From NCBI RefSeq assembly GCF_000151665.1, contig NW_013171825.1, forward strand, positions 50,685-89,578: 38,894 bases of DNA. Direction: 5' to 3'. The notes under the pieces were generated by a model. That model worked only from the letters and a program-made list of their open reading frames with translations. It was not told the origin of the DNA and searched no databases. Each line of letters opens with the position of its first letter. The stretch's first letter is position 1. This document shows, piece by piece, positions 27,771-37,691 of the stretch. Both the position numbers and the translations under genes were made by a program. The stretch comes from Blastocystis hominis. Lineage: Eukaryota > Sar > Bigyra > Opalinata > Blastocystidae.

Positions 27771-30700
27771 TTATTATTTCCTCCTGAAACGGTAAAACCT
27801 ATCAGCAGATACACGTTACCCATGAACGATAGCGGGTCACCATTTTTGTCCTTCAATTCGTACACGATGCGATCAAGCAATTCAGAACATGGTACCAACA
27901 TGCGATTCTTGTAGAAGTAATTCTTGTACAAGCTGTCCATCGGGACATTCGCAAGCAGTGGTATCGTCTTGCTTTTCACGATGTTGCAATACAGCTGTAT
28001 GTTCGATAGACCGTTCGTGATATCGACAGGATACTCGGCAACCATTGGACCATAGTTGGCATAGTACACACCATCGTCGAAAGGGATACGCCATGTATGC
28101 GATTGCGATCCTGAAGCGGGAACTATGGTTCCCAGGTTGCCACTCAACGAGAACACGTAGTCTGCGTGAATGTAGTACCCATCTGACTCAGCTTTCCATC
28201 GTATGTTCAGTGCAGCCGAGTCAAAACACTGATTCATGTGCCATATCATGTCAGCCTGTGTCAACCGTGATGGTATGGTCCACTTGTGGTTCACCGTGTC
28301 ATCCGTGTACGTGATATCAGTCTCGGGGGAAGCAGTGCTTCCCTCTTCGTCCAGTGTCATCATTCCGTACGGGAAGCGAATCGTCGTGTTAGCCGTGTAC
28401 GACTCAGATTGTTCCCAGTCAACGAAGGTAGCCAATGATGGAACAACAACTTCATCATTCCTCACATAGTGGGGCAGCGAAGCTGCCCCGGGGAAGCTTT
28501 GTTTCCCCACATACGTAACACGTGTCGGTTGTATGAATTCGATCGACACAGCACGATCGGAATACGTACTACCTTTGATCATATTCGTCACATTCAGTCC
28601 ATCGATGTTTGCCATCGCAAACTCGTAAGGTGATGTCAACTCGGGCATCCTGATGTAGTAATTGCGATAAAACTCGAAATAACAAGTCAAATACACACCA
28701 CCTGGTTCAGCGTATGGTCCGGGTATAATCTTGAAACATGGATTATCACAAAACAATATGAATCGTGGTTCTGTACCATTTCGACATCCCATTCGTACTC
28801 GACCACCATTATCTGCAATGACATATACCAAGTACCTTCCGAGAGACGCATCTACATATATCTTATTGATCACATTAGCGATCATATTCACGATATCAAT
28901 AGCGCTATAATGACCTCGTTGGATTGTGAGAGGTCTTTCGCCATATCCACGTATTCCAAGTATAAAATTCGTCGTATCGATAAACACTTTCGTGTGATAT
29001 ATACTATCCTTGGAATACCAAGGTCCGATCGAAGAACCATTCGATGACACCAAGTCACCTGTATTTTCCGATGTGATATGCAATTCCAATTCTGGTGCAT
29101 AGTCCTTCGCAGTCCATGACATGCTTTCTCTATTGTCATTCACCGTCCACGCAATCGCATTCTGGTGAGATGGAGGTAGTTCCATAGCACTCGCATATCG
29201 AGCATTGAGCTCATTAAAACATGTGGTTGTAAGAGTATTCATCTTGATCGGGGTAGACGTATCCTCCGTTATGTAGAATTCACCACTATCGAGTACTGAG
29301 CCATCAGCTAGGCGCATCGTGTATGTCGCGAGAGGCTTTAACAGGAACCGATTATCATTCGTACGCATTTTCCAGTCATACGCAATGAAGGTGTTTGATC
29401 CTATATACGCATGACCACCAATACCTTGATCATTCGTCATATCAGGTGGTGAATCGCTTTCAGGGTTGAACGAAGTTTCCACTGGTCGTTCGATGCACAG
29501 ATTGCGTACCGTTGATGTCAATTTGAACCATGGAGTCCAACCAAAACCATTGATCGTCGTGTCAACACTGGATCGATCGAAATACCACCCGTCTGCTTGG
29601 ACATTGAAGTGAACATGATCATCCTCGATCGTCATGGATGTGAGTGGAAGCACTTTCACCATTTCAGCACCCACAGCCTCGATGAACTCGCTGAACGTGT
29701 AGTAACCGACAGGCAATGTCAACATGTGCGATTCCCTGTCATCAGTAACAACCACTTGATTACACGAGGAAGACAGGTAGTAGCGCTTCGGGTTATCCAC
29801 TCCTTTCACCAAGATATCCGATTCGAATCCAAGGATCGATTGGATCTCTGGTGCATTCGTGAAATCAATCATGTAGAAGTGATCTACCGTGATGTGGAAC
29901 GCATTCTCGCCGCTATACACCAATTCGAACAGGGCATCACTTGCATTCAGCTTTGCAATGATCGTTTCGATGTCGTATGCACCGCGTGGTATCGCGATCT
30001 CTTGAATCGTAGCGCCAGCATTGATTAGCACCACTTGATCAGTCGGCACGTTGTGCAACACGAAATCCGTATACAACGACACAGACGAGATGTAGCACTG
30101 GTCGAACGAGAGAGGATTGTCCAGCTTCACTTCCTTCTTCGTAGTATTACCGAACACTTCGATCATACTGAACTGGTTCGCAGAGACAATCGTTGAAGGC
30201 ACTTCCTCCATCACGTCCTCAATCGTCAACTGGAGTTCGAATTCGCCGTTCAGTCGCATCATCTTGCCATCCATATCGCGGAACACGAACATCAATTGAT
30301 CAAACCGAGTGATCATTGGAATGCACACGTCTTCCACAGTTCGCACATAGTCAGCCGTTGGATCGTCAATGATCATCGTGGTGAGCAGGTTGTTGTTCTG
30401 GTTGGCAATCTTCAGGTCCGATGATCGCACGATCGTCGAGTAGACCTGAATCACTTGTCGATTTCGCGTGATATCAATCACGTTCGATCCACTGAACGAA
30501 GCAGGTAGAATGACCGTTCGTCCATCGAAGCCGAGGATCTCACGAATGTCAGGTGCATCCGTGAAGTCAATCGTGTGCGGGGACTGAATCCAGATACAAC
30601 CATAACTTGAGGCATTCGTTGATATGGAGAACAGCGTGTCAGTCATGGTATTGAGTAAGGCAATGATCTCACTGAGCGTGTAGTAACCAGCAGGGATCGT

Positions 30701-30880
30701 CACAGTCTCATCATTGCTGTTAGTAATCACATTCGTCGTGTCTACATTATTAAACATCGAACCATTAGGATGAAACAGGACAGTCATGGAAGTGATGTAG
30801 GGATTCTTGTACTTGTACGGATTAACCCATGTAAATGAGCCGTTGGTAGGTGAGCCTTGAATAAGCATGGAGTAGTGCAT
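27767..30880 (-). CDS. Large multi-module spike/penton-like protein
   Basis: A 1037-residue virion protein with at least two clear copies of a module and a third related C-terminal part. Module 1 (about 60-225): TIPAGYYTLSEIIALLNT, IDFTDAPDIREILGF, IDITRNRQVIQVYSTI, then FRDMDGKMMRLNGEFELQL. Module 2 begins near 290 with AIPRGAYDIETIIAKLN and IDFTNAPEIQSILGF, followed by LPVGYYTFSEFIEAVG. The C-terminal part ends with VDITNGLSNIQLYCNIV and ELKDKNGDPLSFMGN. The module resembles the animal Polinton vertex/minor capsid protein but is expanded. It is the first gene inside the right terminal repeat and is followed by two smaller relatives. A fossil relative lies at 5640-8129. Two in-frame hairpin sites (28327-28343 and 28471-28508) lie in the third part. 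Confidence 0.88.
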   Translation of the reverse strand: MHYSMLIQGSPTNGSFTWVNPYKYKNPYITSMTVLFHPNGSMFNNVDTTNVITNSNDETVTIPAGYYTLSEIIALLNTMTDTLFSISTNASSYGCIWIQSPHTIDFTDAPDIREILGFDGRTVILPASFSGSNVIDITRNRQVIQVYSTIVRSSDLKIANQNNNLLTTMIIDDPTADYVRTVEDVCIPMITRFDQLMFVFRDMDGKMMRLNGEFELQLTIEDVMEEVPSTIVSANQFSMIEVFGNTTKKEVKLDNPLSFDQCYISSVSLYTDFVLHNVPTDQVVLINAGATIQEIAIPRGAYDIETIIAKLNASDALFELVYSGENAFHITVDHFYMIDFTNAPEIQSILGFESDILVKGVDNPKRYYLSSSCNQVVVTDDRESHMLTLPVGYYTFSEFIEAVGAEMVKVLPLTSMTIEDDHVHFNVQADGWYFDRSSVDTTINGFGWTPWFKLTSTVRNLCIERPVETSFNPESDSPPDMTNDQGIGGHAYIGSNTFIAYDWKMRTNDNRFLLKPLATYTMRLADGSVLDSGEFYITEDTSTPIKMNTLTTTCFNELNARYASAMELPPSHQNAIAWTVNDNRESMSWTAKDYAPELELHITSENTGDLVSSNGSSIGPWYSKDSIYHTKVFIDTTNFILGIRGYGERPLTIQRGHYSAIDIVNMIANVINKIYVDASLGRYLVYVIADNGGRVRMGCRNGTEPRFILFCDNPCFKIIPGPYAEPGGVYLTCYFEFYRNYYIRMPELTSPYEFAMANIDGLNVTNMIKGSTYSDRAVSIEFIQPTRVTYVGKQSFPGAASLPHYVRNDEVVVPSLATFVDWEQSESYTANTTIRFPYGMMTLDEEGSTASPETDITYTDDTVNHKWTIPSRLTQADMIWHMNQCFDSAALNIRWKAESDGYYIHADYVFSLSGNLGTIVPASGSQSHTWRIPFDDGVYYANYGPMVAEYPVDITNGLSNIQLYCNIVKSKTIPLLANVPMDSLYKNYFYKNRMLVPCSELLDRIVYELKDKNGDPLSFMGNVYLLIGFTVSGGNNK
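28327..28343. repeat. Single hairpin inside the spike gene
   Basis: A perfect 17-nt hairpin (GGGAAGC arms, AGT loop), in frame, encoding EGSTASP. Confidence 0.8.
28471..28508. repeat. Double hairpin inside the spike gene
   Basis: A 19-nt perfect hairpin (GGGGCAGC arms, GAA loop) followed by a 19-nt hairpin with one mismatch (GGGGAAGC, TTT). It is 38 nt long and in frame, reading KQSFPGAASLPH. Confidence 0.92.
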
Positions 30881-30909
30881 GGTCTTTCTCTCTTTACCTT
30901 AGTCAACAA

Positions 30910-31229
30910 GACATCCATGCATACCATGGCCTACAATGGAAGTCAGGTTAACATTGCAGAAATTTGCCGAAATTGGCAGCCATGGGTTTCCGCGCGTTTC
31001 TTGTTATGGGTATCGAGGTGACCAGGTAGGTAATGGCAGAAAATGGTGGAAAATGGCAGAAAATGGTGGAAAATGGGTTGCCGCGCGTTTCTTGTTATGG
31101 ACATCGAGGTGAGCAGGTAGACAATGGCAGAAAATGACCGAAAATGGTCGAAAATGGTCGAAAAAAGTTCACCGCGGTTATTTGGTAGAAAATGGATTTT
31201 CGCGCGTTTCACGTCATTCCCCTACTACT
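30910..31229 (-). repeat. Right terminal inverted repeat of the Polinton
   Basis: The inner part 30910-31000 and outer end 31201-31229 mirror the left arm. The middle differs: it holds two repeats of about 91 bases starting at 30990 and 31081 (each CCGCGCGTTTCTTGTTATGG, then a GAGGTGA segment) with embedded 10-nt arrays of GAAAATGG(T/C)G type. The CGCGCGTTTC word occurs three times here (30991, 31082, 31201). Confidence 0.9.
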
Positions 31230-31478
31230 GTAATTTTATATCACCGTATTACAAGAATCGCTGGTTCCATTGTATAAATTGTTATTTTGTGACTCATTGT
31301 GATGAATACTATTATTTATATTAAATATAGATGAAAGCAATATAATGATATGAGTGTAGAAAAACAAACAATCAAATAAAGAAAACCTGTGTATTAATAT
31401 AAAAATCGATCCATATGAAATATTCACACATAATTCTTTAACAAAAATACTATATATTGTATTATTTATATATCCACT

Positions 31479-32951
31479 TTAGTAAAAACTTGTTTCTCCA
31501 AACCAGCTTAACGATTGCCTCCAAGTAGTGGGCATTACTCTATTTACTTGTATTTTTTGAAACAACTTATTCCATTGCATTTTGTTGTGATTGATAATAT
31601 GTTGGCGATACTTCAAATTGCATTCATACACATGAGAATAATTTGTTGTTTTCATCAACTCAACTAGGTGCGAGATATTGTTGAAAATGATTGAGCATGG
31701 AGTATAATAGGAAGCATATTGAAGCCAATATTCAGTGGCCTCTTCTGAAGAATCCTCAGGTGAATACAAGTGTTTTGAATTAGGATGTCGAGGAGGTTCC
31801 TGAAATCTCTTTCCACAATAGGAAGGATCTCTAGCTTTCATATCATAACTAATCTTATTTTGAACGATAAATGATGGTGAAGGCACAAACATTGGAATTG
31901 CAGTAGTAATCAAATCTGCGAGATAATAGGATAAAACAGCATATGGAAATACAATCACTGCCTTAAATGAATTGATATCAGAATATGTGAACCTTCCTTT
32001 TATTTTTTCTCGAATATGGACAACAGGACAATTGAAATATGACGATTTACAAGCCTTCGATATTGCTGCTTTGTAACGATTATAAAATGGATTTCTTTTA
32101 AATGGAGCATACAGATATTCATTGTATTTTGGTGAATAATATCTAGGCGGGGAATACATGAGTACTGTAGACGCAATTATGTAGTCCACATTCTTTCCAG
32201 AATAATAGTTGATGTATTCTGCATCATACTTTCCTGCAGCCATTACAATAATAGGAGCTTTAGGTTTATTGAACATCCATTTTATAAGGCTTTTCGAATC
32301 ACTTGAAGAACATCGTTTGATCAGAAATCGATGAGCAGGCATGAATATAACTGTTTTGTTAAATGCTAAATAGTTTTGACATTCCGATGGATAGAACATA
32401 CAAATGATAGCATCAACACGTTTAAACAGAATATCGTTATGAAATATTGACCAGAGGCGTTGAACAGACTTCATATTATATGCAAAGAGTTTTGATGTTT
32501 TACATAGTTGTCGAGAAGCAAAAATGATTCTAGATTTATTCTTTGTACCACTCAATCGCAAATATTGTTTTTCACTGAGAGTCTTCGAACGAAGACCAGT
32601 ATAAGCAGGCAAAGCACCCTTTTTATTATAGAAGTAGATTGAATGACCTTGTGAATTCAGAGAAATGGCAAGATCTGTCATTGTGCCGTCATGAACATCA
32701 GGTGAAAAGAATAGAAGAGACTTTGATTCATATGGCTGACTCTTTTTTGTTGGAATAGTCACATTGTTATTGGAAGTGATAGAGTGAGGTACAGAAACAT
32801 TTACAGCCTTTATGTGACTTCCTTTTTTCGTACTTATCCAAGATGTTGTTGGCTTTGTTATGATTTCCATACTATCATCTGAGACTATTGAAATATGTAC
32901 CAATATTGCTATCAAGGTATAAATGCATATTATTATATAGACTCTATGCAT
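31479..32951 (-). CDS. Type II membrane protein, possible glycosyltransferase
   Basis: A host gene of 490 residues, intact and without introns. The N-terminus is a signal anchor (VYIIICIYTLIAILVHISIV, about 4-23), followed by a Ser/Thr-rich stem with N-glycosylation sequons, then a mixed alpha/beta luminal domain with many Cys and aromatic residues. The C-terminal part (MFVPSPSFIV, then EYWLQYASYYTPCSIIFNN) resembles uncharacterised eukaryotic Golgi proteins and could be a glycosyltransferase of GT4-like fold, but I cannot assign a family. Its neighbours are GT49 and GT92-like genes, which fits a surface-glycan role. The sequence just before the ATG (TCATTCTA) resembles the TCA-type initiator of trichomonads. 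Codon use is AT-rich like the flanks. Confidence 0.82.
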   Translation of the reverse strand: MHRVYIIICIYTLIAILVHISIVSDDSMEIITKPTTSWISTKKGSHIKAVNVSVPHSITSNNNVTIPTKKSQPYESKSLLFFSPDVHDGTMTDLAISLNSQGHSIYFYNKKGALPAYTGLRSKTLSEKQYLRLSGTKNKSRIIFASRQLCKTSKLFAYNMKSVQRLWSIFHNDILFKRVDAIICMFYPSECQNYLAFNKTVIFMPAHRFLIKRCSSSDSKSLIKWMFNKPKAPIIVMAAGKYDAEYINYYSGKNVDYIIASTVLMYSPPRYYSPKYNEYLYAPFKRNPFYNRYKAAISKACKSSYFNCPVVHIREKIKGRFTYSDINSFKAVIVFPYAVLSYYLADLITTAIPMFVPSPSFIVQNKISYDMKARDPSYCGKRFQEPPRHPNSKHLYSPEDSSEEATEYWLQYASYYTPCSIIFNNISHLVELMKTTNYSHVYECNLKYRQHIINHNKMQWNKLFQKIQVNRVMPTTWRQSLSWFGETSFY

Positions 32952-34199
32952 TAGAATGACTAAAATGAATGGTAATAAAATACTACGTCTTCTTTTCTTT
33001 CAACGGTATATTATTTACTAGTGCTTATATTTATGTGTCTGTATGATTATTTATATATATATGTATGTATTTGTATTGTTTTTATCATCACAATCAATAT
33101 GTATTATGCTCTATAGTATTTATTATATGATAAAAATATAGACAATTACTATTATTTATAAACCTCTCGAATTTGACATATATATAACAGTAATAATAAG
33201 ATAAAAAAAGTGTATTAGTAAAAATAAGACTATTAATTCATTATATATATTATTTCAATTGTAATTATTGATAAGTGCTATATATCAAGTAGTACAATAT
33301 TCTTTAAGGAGGATATTTATTTCAAAAATGTTGTAAATAATCGGTCGAAAAAACAAGAAGCAATGATCAAAACTATTTGGATTCAAATTATCGAAATGGA
33401 TAATGATTATTATAAATATACATCGTGAAATATAAAATCATACAAAAGCAAAAGATAATGACTCATAATAACGTATTTCAAATTATTAATTATGTCAATA
33501 AGAATAGTTATGCTCATATTACAAAGAAATAATAGATAATTTGAAATCAGATCATTATCTGTAACATATTCAAAGCACAAATTGACCATAATAATTAAGA
33601 AATAGTATCAATGCAAATTTCACAATAGTAATAATCTGTTTAGTATGCTACTATTGGTGTTTCATAATATTATTACATAAAGACCTTTTATATTATAAGT
33701 CATACAGTTCTATATAATAATGAGTCTATTGCCTTTTTCATACTTACTCAATTCTATACTTAATTTCGTATAGTAAACTATATGTGACATTCATTTGTTG
33801 TAAATATTGAGTGAAACAAATATAGTGATCTTTATTTTTTCAGAGCAAGTTAATTTGCTGATCATCAATATCATAGTATCATTATTATTAGTTCTTTGCA
33901 TCATTACTGTTTGTTTTTATCATAACTTATTATATGAATACTATCCAATTTGCATAGCACTTAGTTAGCATGTTCATAAACTATTTTGATGTTCTCTGGT
34001 CAAATAATTCTACTTTTACAAAATAATAACTTTGAAATGTACTTGTGACCATATCTTAGTGTATATCCTTTGCTATGCTATGCTATTTGTTAAAAATGCA
34101 CCTAGATAATCAATCATAATTGTATTATAGCTTTATTATCTGGTTGCATTATTCAAACTTTGTAACAAAAAGACATTACTTCATAAATGCTACTTCCTA
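32952..34199. other. AT-rich intergenic region, nothing recognised
   Basis: About 1.25 kb of very AT-rich DNA with short ATATAT runs. No open frame, RNA gene or repeat beyond simple sequence could be supported. Confidence 0.6.
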
Positions 34200-35790
34200 G
34201 TGCTTAATCCATATGTAGAGATGACGGCTGCTCGTAACTTTCTCATAAATAAAGCTTCTACATTAGCTTTGCCATATTTTCGTTGAAAGTTCCTGGATAT
34301 TTTGGTTCTGTTATGAGGAATGTCTACACAAAACTCATTGACTAGCACATAATAGTTAAATTCTATGTATCATGCTAAAAAATAGATATTTACTTAAATT
34401 AGTCAATCGACTAAAAAACTCAACTTTGTTAAATCCATAGTTGATATAATATGGATGAAACAGTGGAACTTTTATAGAACGACGAATCACTGAGTATGGT
34501 TCCATTTCATGATTTGAATAATAAGGTATGACAATGTTTCGTTGTTCCTTGAACATTCTTTTGACACTTATTACATTCTACCTTGTCATAGTAAAACACA
34601 TATACATGATATAAATACGGAATATCACCCATTGTACGACGATATTTTCGTTTAAGTTCAGACTTGTTCATAGGTACTAGATCCCATCTACACTTTCAAT
34701 TTATTGTTTTTATATAGTACATTTTGTTGCATAATCCATACTTACGACATTGATTAGCCAGTTTCTTTGATCTGGTTATCACTTTAAACAACTTCAATAC
34801 AAATACGGTTTTATGATCATACAATAACTCTTTATGCAAAACAATTGAGTCATACAGTGATTTCGAAGGAAAGGTGTCAATATCACAGATGAAGTAATGA
34901 GTGGTATCAATCGACTCAATGGACAAGTCACGAAGTAGATTAATTGGGAAAATAGCATTGTTTGAATAAATGGGTCCTGAGTCATCATATAAGATGGACT
35001 TGTAAGGAGTGTTCATTGTTTTAATAACATAAATCACAAAGGTAATTTGCTTGTATTCGATATAGCTATTGATTAATGCTTCAACTTGTGCTAATTCCGA
35101 TTCTAAAACTGATATAGCCAAAACAATGTCATGTTTCCAACGTTTTAGTAAATAGGGAAGCCGATTTTGTCGATCTATTGTGATAACGGTAATCAGGGTT
35201 ACGCCATCGAAATCATTATTATTGTCTATGTAAATCAATATCATCATAGAGCTACATGGCTTTCGCTGAAATGAAGTACAAAAATCGTTTTTGGAATCAT
35301 ACAAAAACAGATAAAACTCTTGACAATGCGAAAATGTTGTGTTATCTTGACAATGAAACAGCAAATCTTGTTTAAAATTGTTAAAGAACGCTATAACTTG
35401 AGCTGCTGATAAACATGTTGAAAAATGGCTCGGATACTTTTCATAGGGAACAAGTCGATGAAAACATTGCTTCTCGTTGCTTAATTCCTTTAAATTCTTT
35501 ATATCGAGCAACTTCTGGACATAAGTATTATTTTCACCATACTGCCTATCCACTTGCTCAAATGAACTATAACTAATAGATTTCGCATTTGAAGTCAGTG
35601 AGCCAAATCTAAAAGCTATATTTGAAATACTTGTTTTTATTTCTGACTTCATGAGGTATTGTAATAGATATATTGAAATTATATACAATATGCAAAATGA
35701 ATACTTGACCAAGAATAATATCATATTATGATTTATCCGGGTGTAGATATGTTCAATATGACCAGATCTTGTATGATAATGTGACGACAA
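34200..35790 (-). pseudogene. GT49 (LARGE/B4GAT1-like) glycosyltransferase, right copy
   Basis: The second GT49 copy, on the same strand as the left one. One frame runs from 35790 to 34696 (first ATG at 35724) with a membrane anchor (about residues 23-45, MILFLVKYSFCILYIISIYL), a Cys-rich stem, the NRQNRLPYLLKRWKHD segment, INLLRDLSIESIDTTHYF and the metal-binding DID motif. C-terminal family sequence continues downstream in other frames: KCRWDLVPMNK near 34690, MEPYSVIRRS and INYGFNK within 34356-34556, and NEFCVDIPHNR near 34330. The frame changes right after 34696, at the place where the left copy also changes frame, and again near 34370. This is either decay or one or two very short introns. 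The catalytic part is better preserved than in the left copy. Confidence 0.75.
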
Positions 35791-37691
35791 TTGTGTTCGA
35801 GTCTTATTCTATTATTTTATGAATGAATGTTTCTATAGAATATTGCTTTTTCTATACCTGCAAGTAATATATATATATATATATATATAATAAAGGCTGC
35901 TTCTATTACAAAGAATTAGTGTAAATTAGTGGTATTGTATGTACACTGTTTATGCTATTGCAATGATTATGGCATATAGTGATAAATATCTGAAATAGAA
36001 TAGTTATATACTATACTGTAATAGTAAAAAAATCAATGTGTAATATGCATTTTCTATTAATATGTTGATGTTCTTTTTATCTCTAAGAGTCGTGAATAGT
36101 AGTGGAAAGAAAGATTAACACTTGTGTTTGTTTATATATAGTTCATAACTTAAGATTGCTTTTCTTTTCATGTGTTCTGTGTAACTATGCTCGTAATCCC
36201 CAAAATTGGTTAGAAATAGGTCACTGGAATGAAAAGCATCAAACAATCTAATTTCAATTATATGCAATCAATGATGAATATGTTGCATGAGGCTGTTTTG
36301 AGGAATAGTTATTCTTTTCGTAGTAGTGTTTTAATATTACATAATCAACGTATGCCAAAATAACAATTTAGAAAAAATATGTAAATAACAATACAATGCC
36401 ATTCATGGCATAATGATTCTCTCATTTTCATAGTAATAATGCCGGATATTATAAATTGTAATATTCGGGGAAAGAATGCATTTCATTTCATCATTACTTG
36501 AAATGTATGTAAAGAGAATTCTTCGGAAAAATATACCACAATAATAATATATAAATTGTTTTAGATTAAGCATAGACAACTAATAGCAAAATGCCATAGA
36601 TAATCTAGTCATCAATTGCAATTAGTGGTTACTGTAATGTGAAATGTATTTAGCAGTGTTTAGCAGGTAGATTTTATCATTATATTTTTATAATAAAGTA
36701 CTATAATGCATGATAGGAAATAAGTATTGAAGAATACCATATTTTAGGTAATATTATTATCTATTTATATTACATTATTTATCATTTCAATATTTCGATT
36801 CAATTAGTATATAGTATTAATTATAAATGTGAATGAAGTCCTTGCAAAATAATTGATATGACAGTGTTTCTTAATTACGGACAATAGTTTAGGCATTTTG
36901 TTCTAAAATAATGTATATTAAAATACAATTCTAGTTTACCTCTGTTAATTCAATCATATCTGAAAACATAGTTGTCATTTACCAAATCTCACATCTATTT
37001 ATTATTCCATTATGCCATACAATTTATATATCAGAAATATATTACATTCCATTAACTACATTTCTTATGAATGTAAGGTTTCTATACAAGCTATATATAT
37101 TTTCGATTGGTTATCGAAGATATGCTATCATTCAACACAACATCCTGCAAATTTCAAGATTATGATATCACATTATAATTCTCACTCCACAATATCCATG
37201 TCTATTATTCATCACAAAATAAAAGTTGACAATACTTTACATCTTTATAATATATCATTTTCAATTGTATAATCACGTTAAGGATATCAAGAAATCCACG
37301 ATTCACTGGATTATAATCAATATCCTGTGTTTATGCAAATAATAAGTGTTGCATACAACACGCAACATTTACAAATTGTAGATATGCATTTGTGCACAGT
37401 AATGCTTATAATACCTATTCAAGATGCATATTTATTATTCATTGTAAATAAGTTCTCACAACATTTTCTCTTTCTTCAAGATTTTACTATTCATATCTTT
37501 ATATTCAAATAGTGAAAAATAATAAAACAGACAATTCAACATATGCCTATAATATATACCTATTAACATGAACGAATGTTATTAATTAGAAATGTAGTCT
37601 TCATAATATTTATTTAGCATTATTTTATAAGCCTAGAGTGATTATAATGGCTAGTGTATACACGATATACAAAACCACACTACCGTATTAA
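35791..37691. other. AT-rich intergenic region with an (AT)n run
   Basis: About 1.9 kb of AT-rich sequence. Plus-strand frames at 37012-37272 and 37327-37512 are low-complexity and unsupported. The only structure is the dinucleotide run at 35867-35889. Confidence 0.6.
35867..35889. repeat. (AT)n microsatellite
   Basis: About eleven AT units in a row. Confidence 0.95.

Larger units (their letters stand above)
8130..31229. mobile_element. Polinton/Maverick element, nearly whole
   Basis: A 23.1-kb self-synthesising DNA element bounded by inverted ends that start AGTAGTAGGGGAATGACG on the left (8130) and its inverse on the right (31229). The 5'-AG start is typical of Polintons. It carries the family's hallmark set: protein-primed polymerase B, retrovirus-like integrase, FtsK/HerA packaging ATPase, adenovirus-type protease, double jelly-roll capsid protein and penton/spike-like proteins. 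The long frames are open, so it looks recent. The only damage evident is about one break, in the integrase. No 6-bp target-site duplication is visible: the six bases outside the left end (TTCATT) and right end (GTAATT) differ. The left end abuts an older Polinton fossil, so rearrangement at the junction is likely. Base composition is clearly richer in GC than the host flanks. Confidence 0.95.

Noticed and set aside
11764-28508. CRISPR-like array
   Set aside because: The palindromes are not regularly spaced, arms differ between copies, and there are no spacers or cas genes.
8124-31235. Six-base target-site duplication of the Polinton
   Set aside because: TTCATT on the left and GTAATT on the right do not match, so none is claimed.
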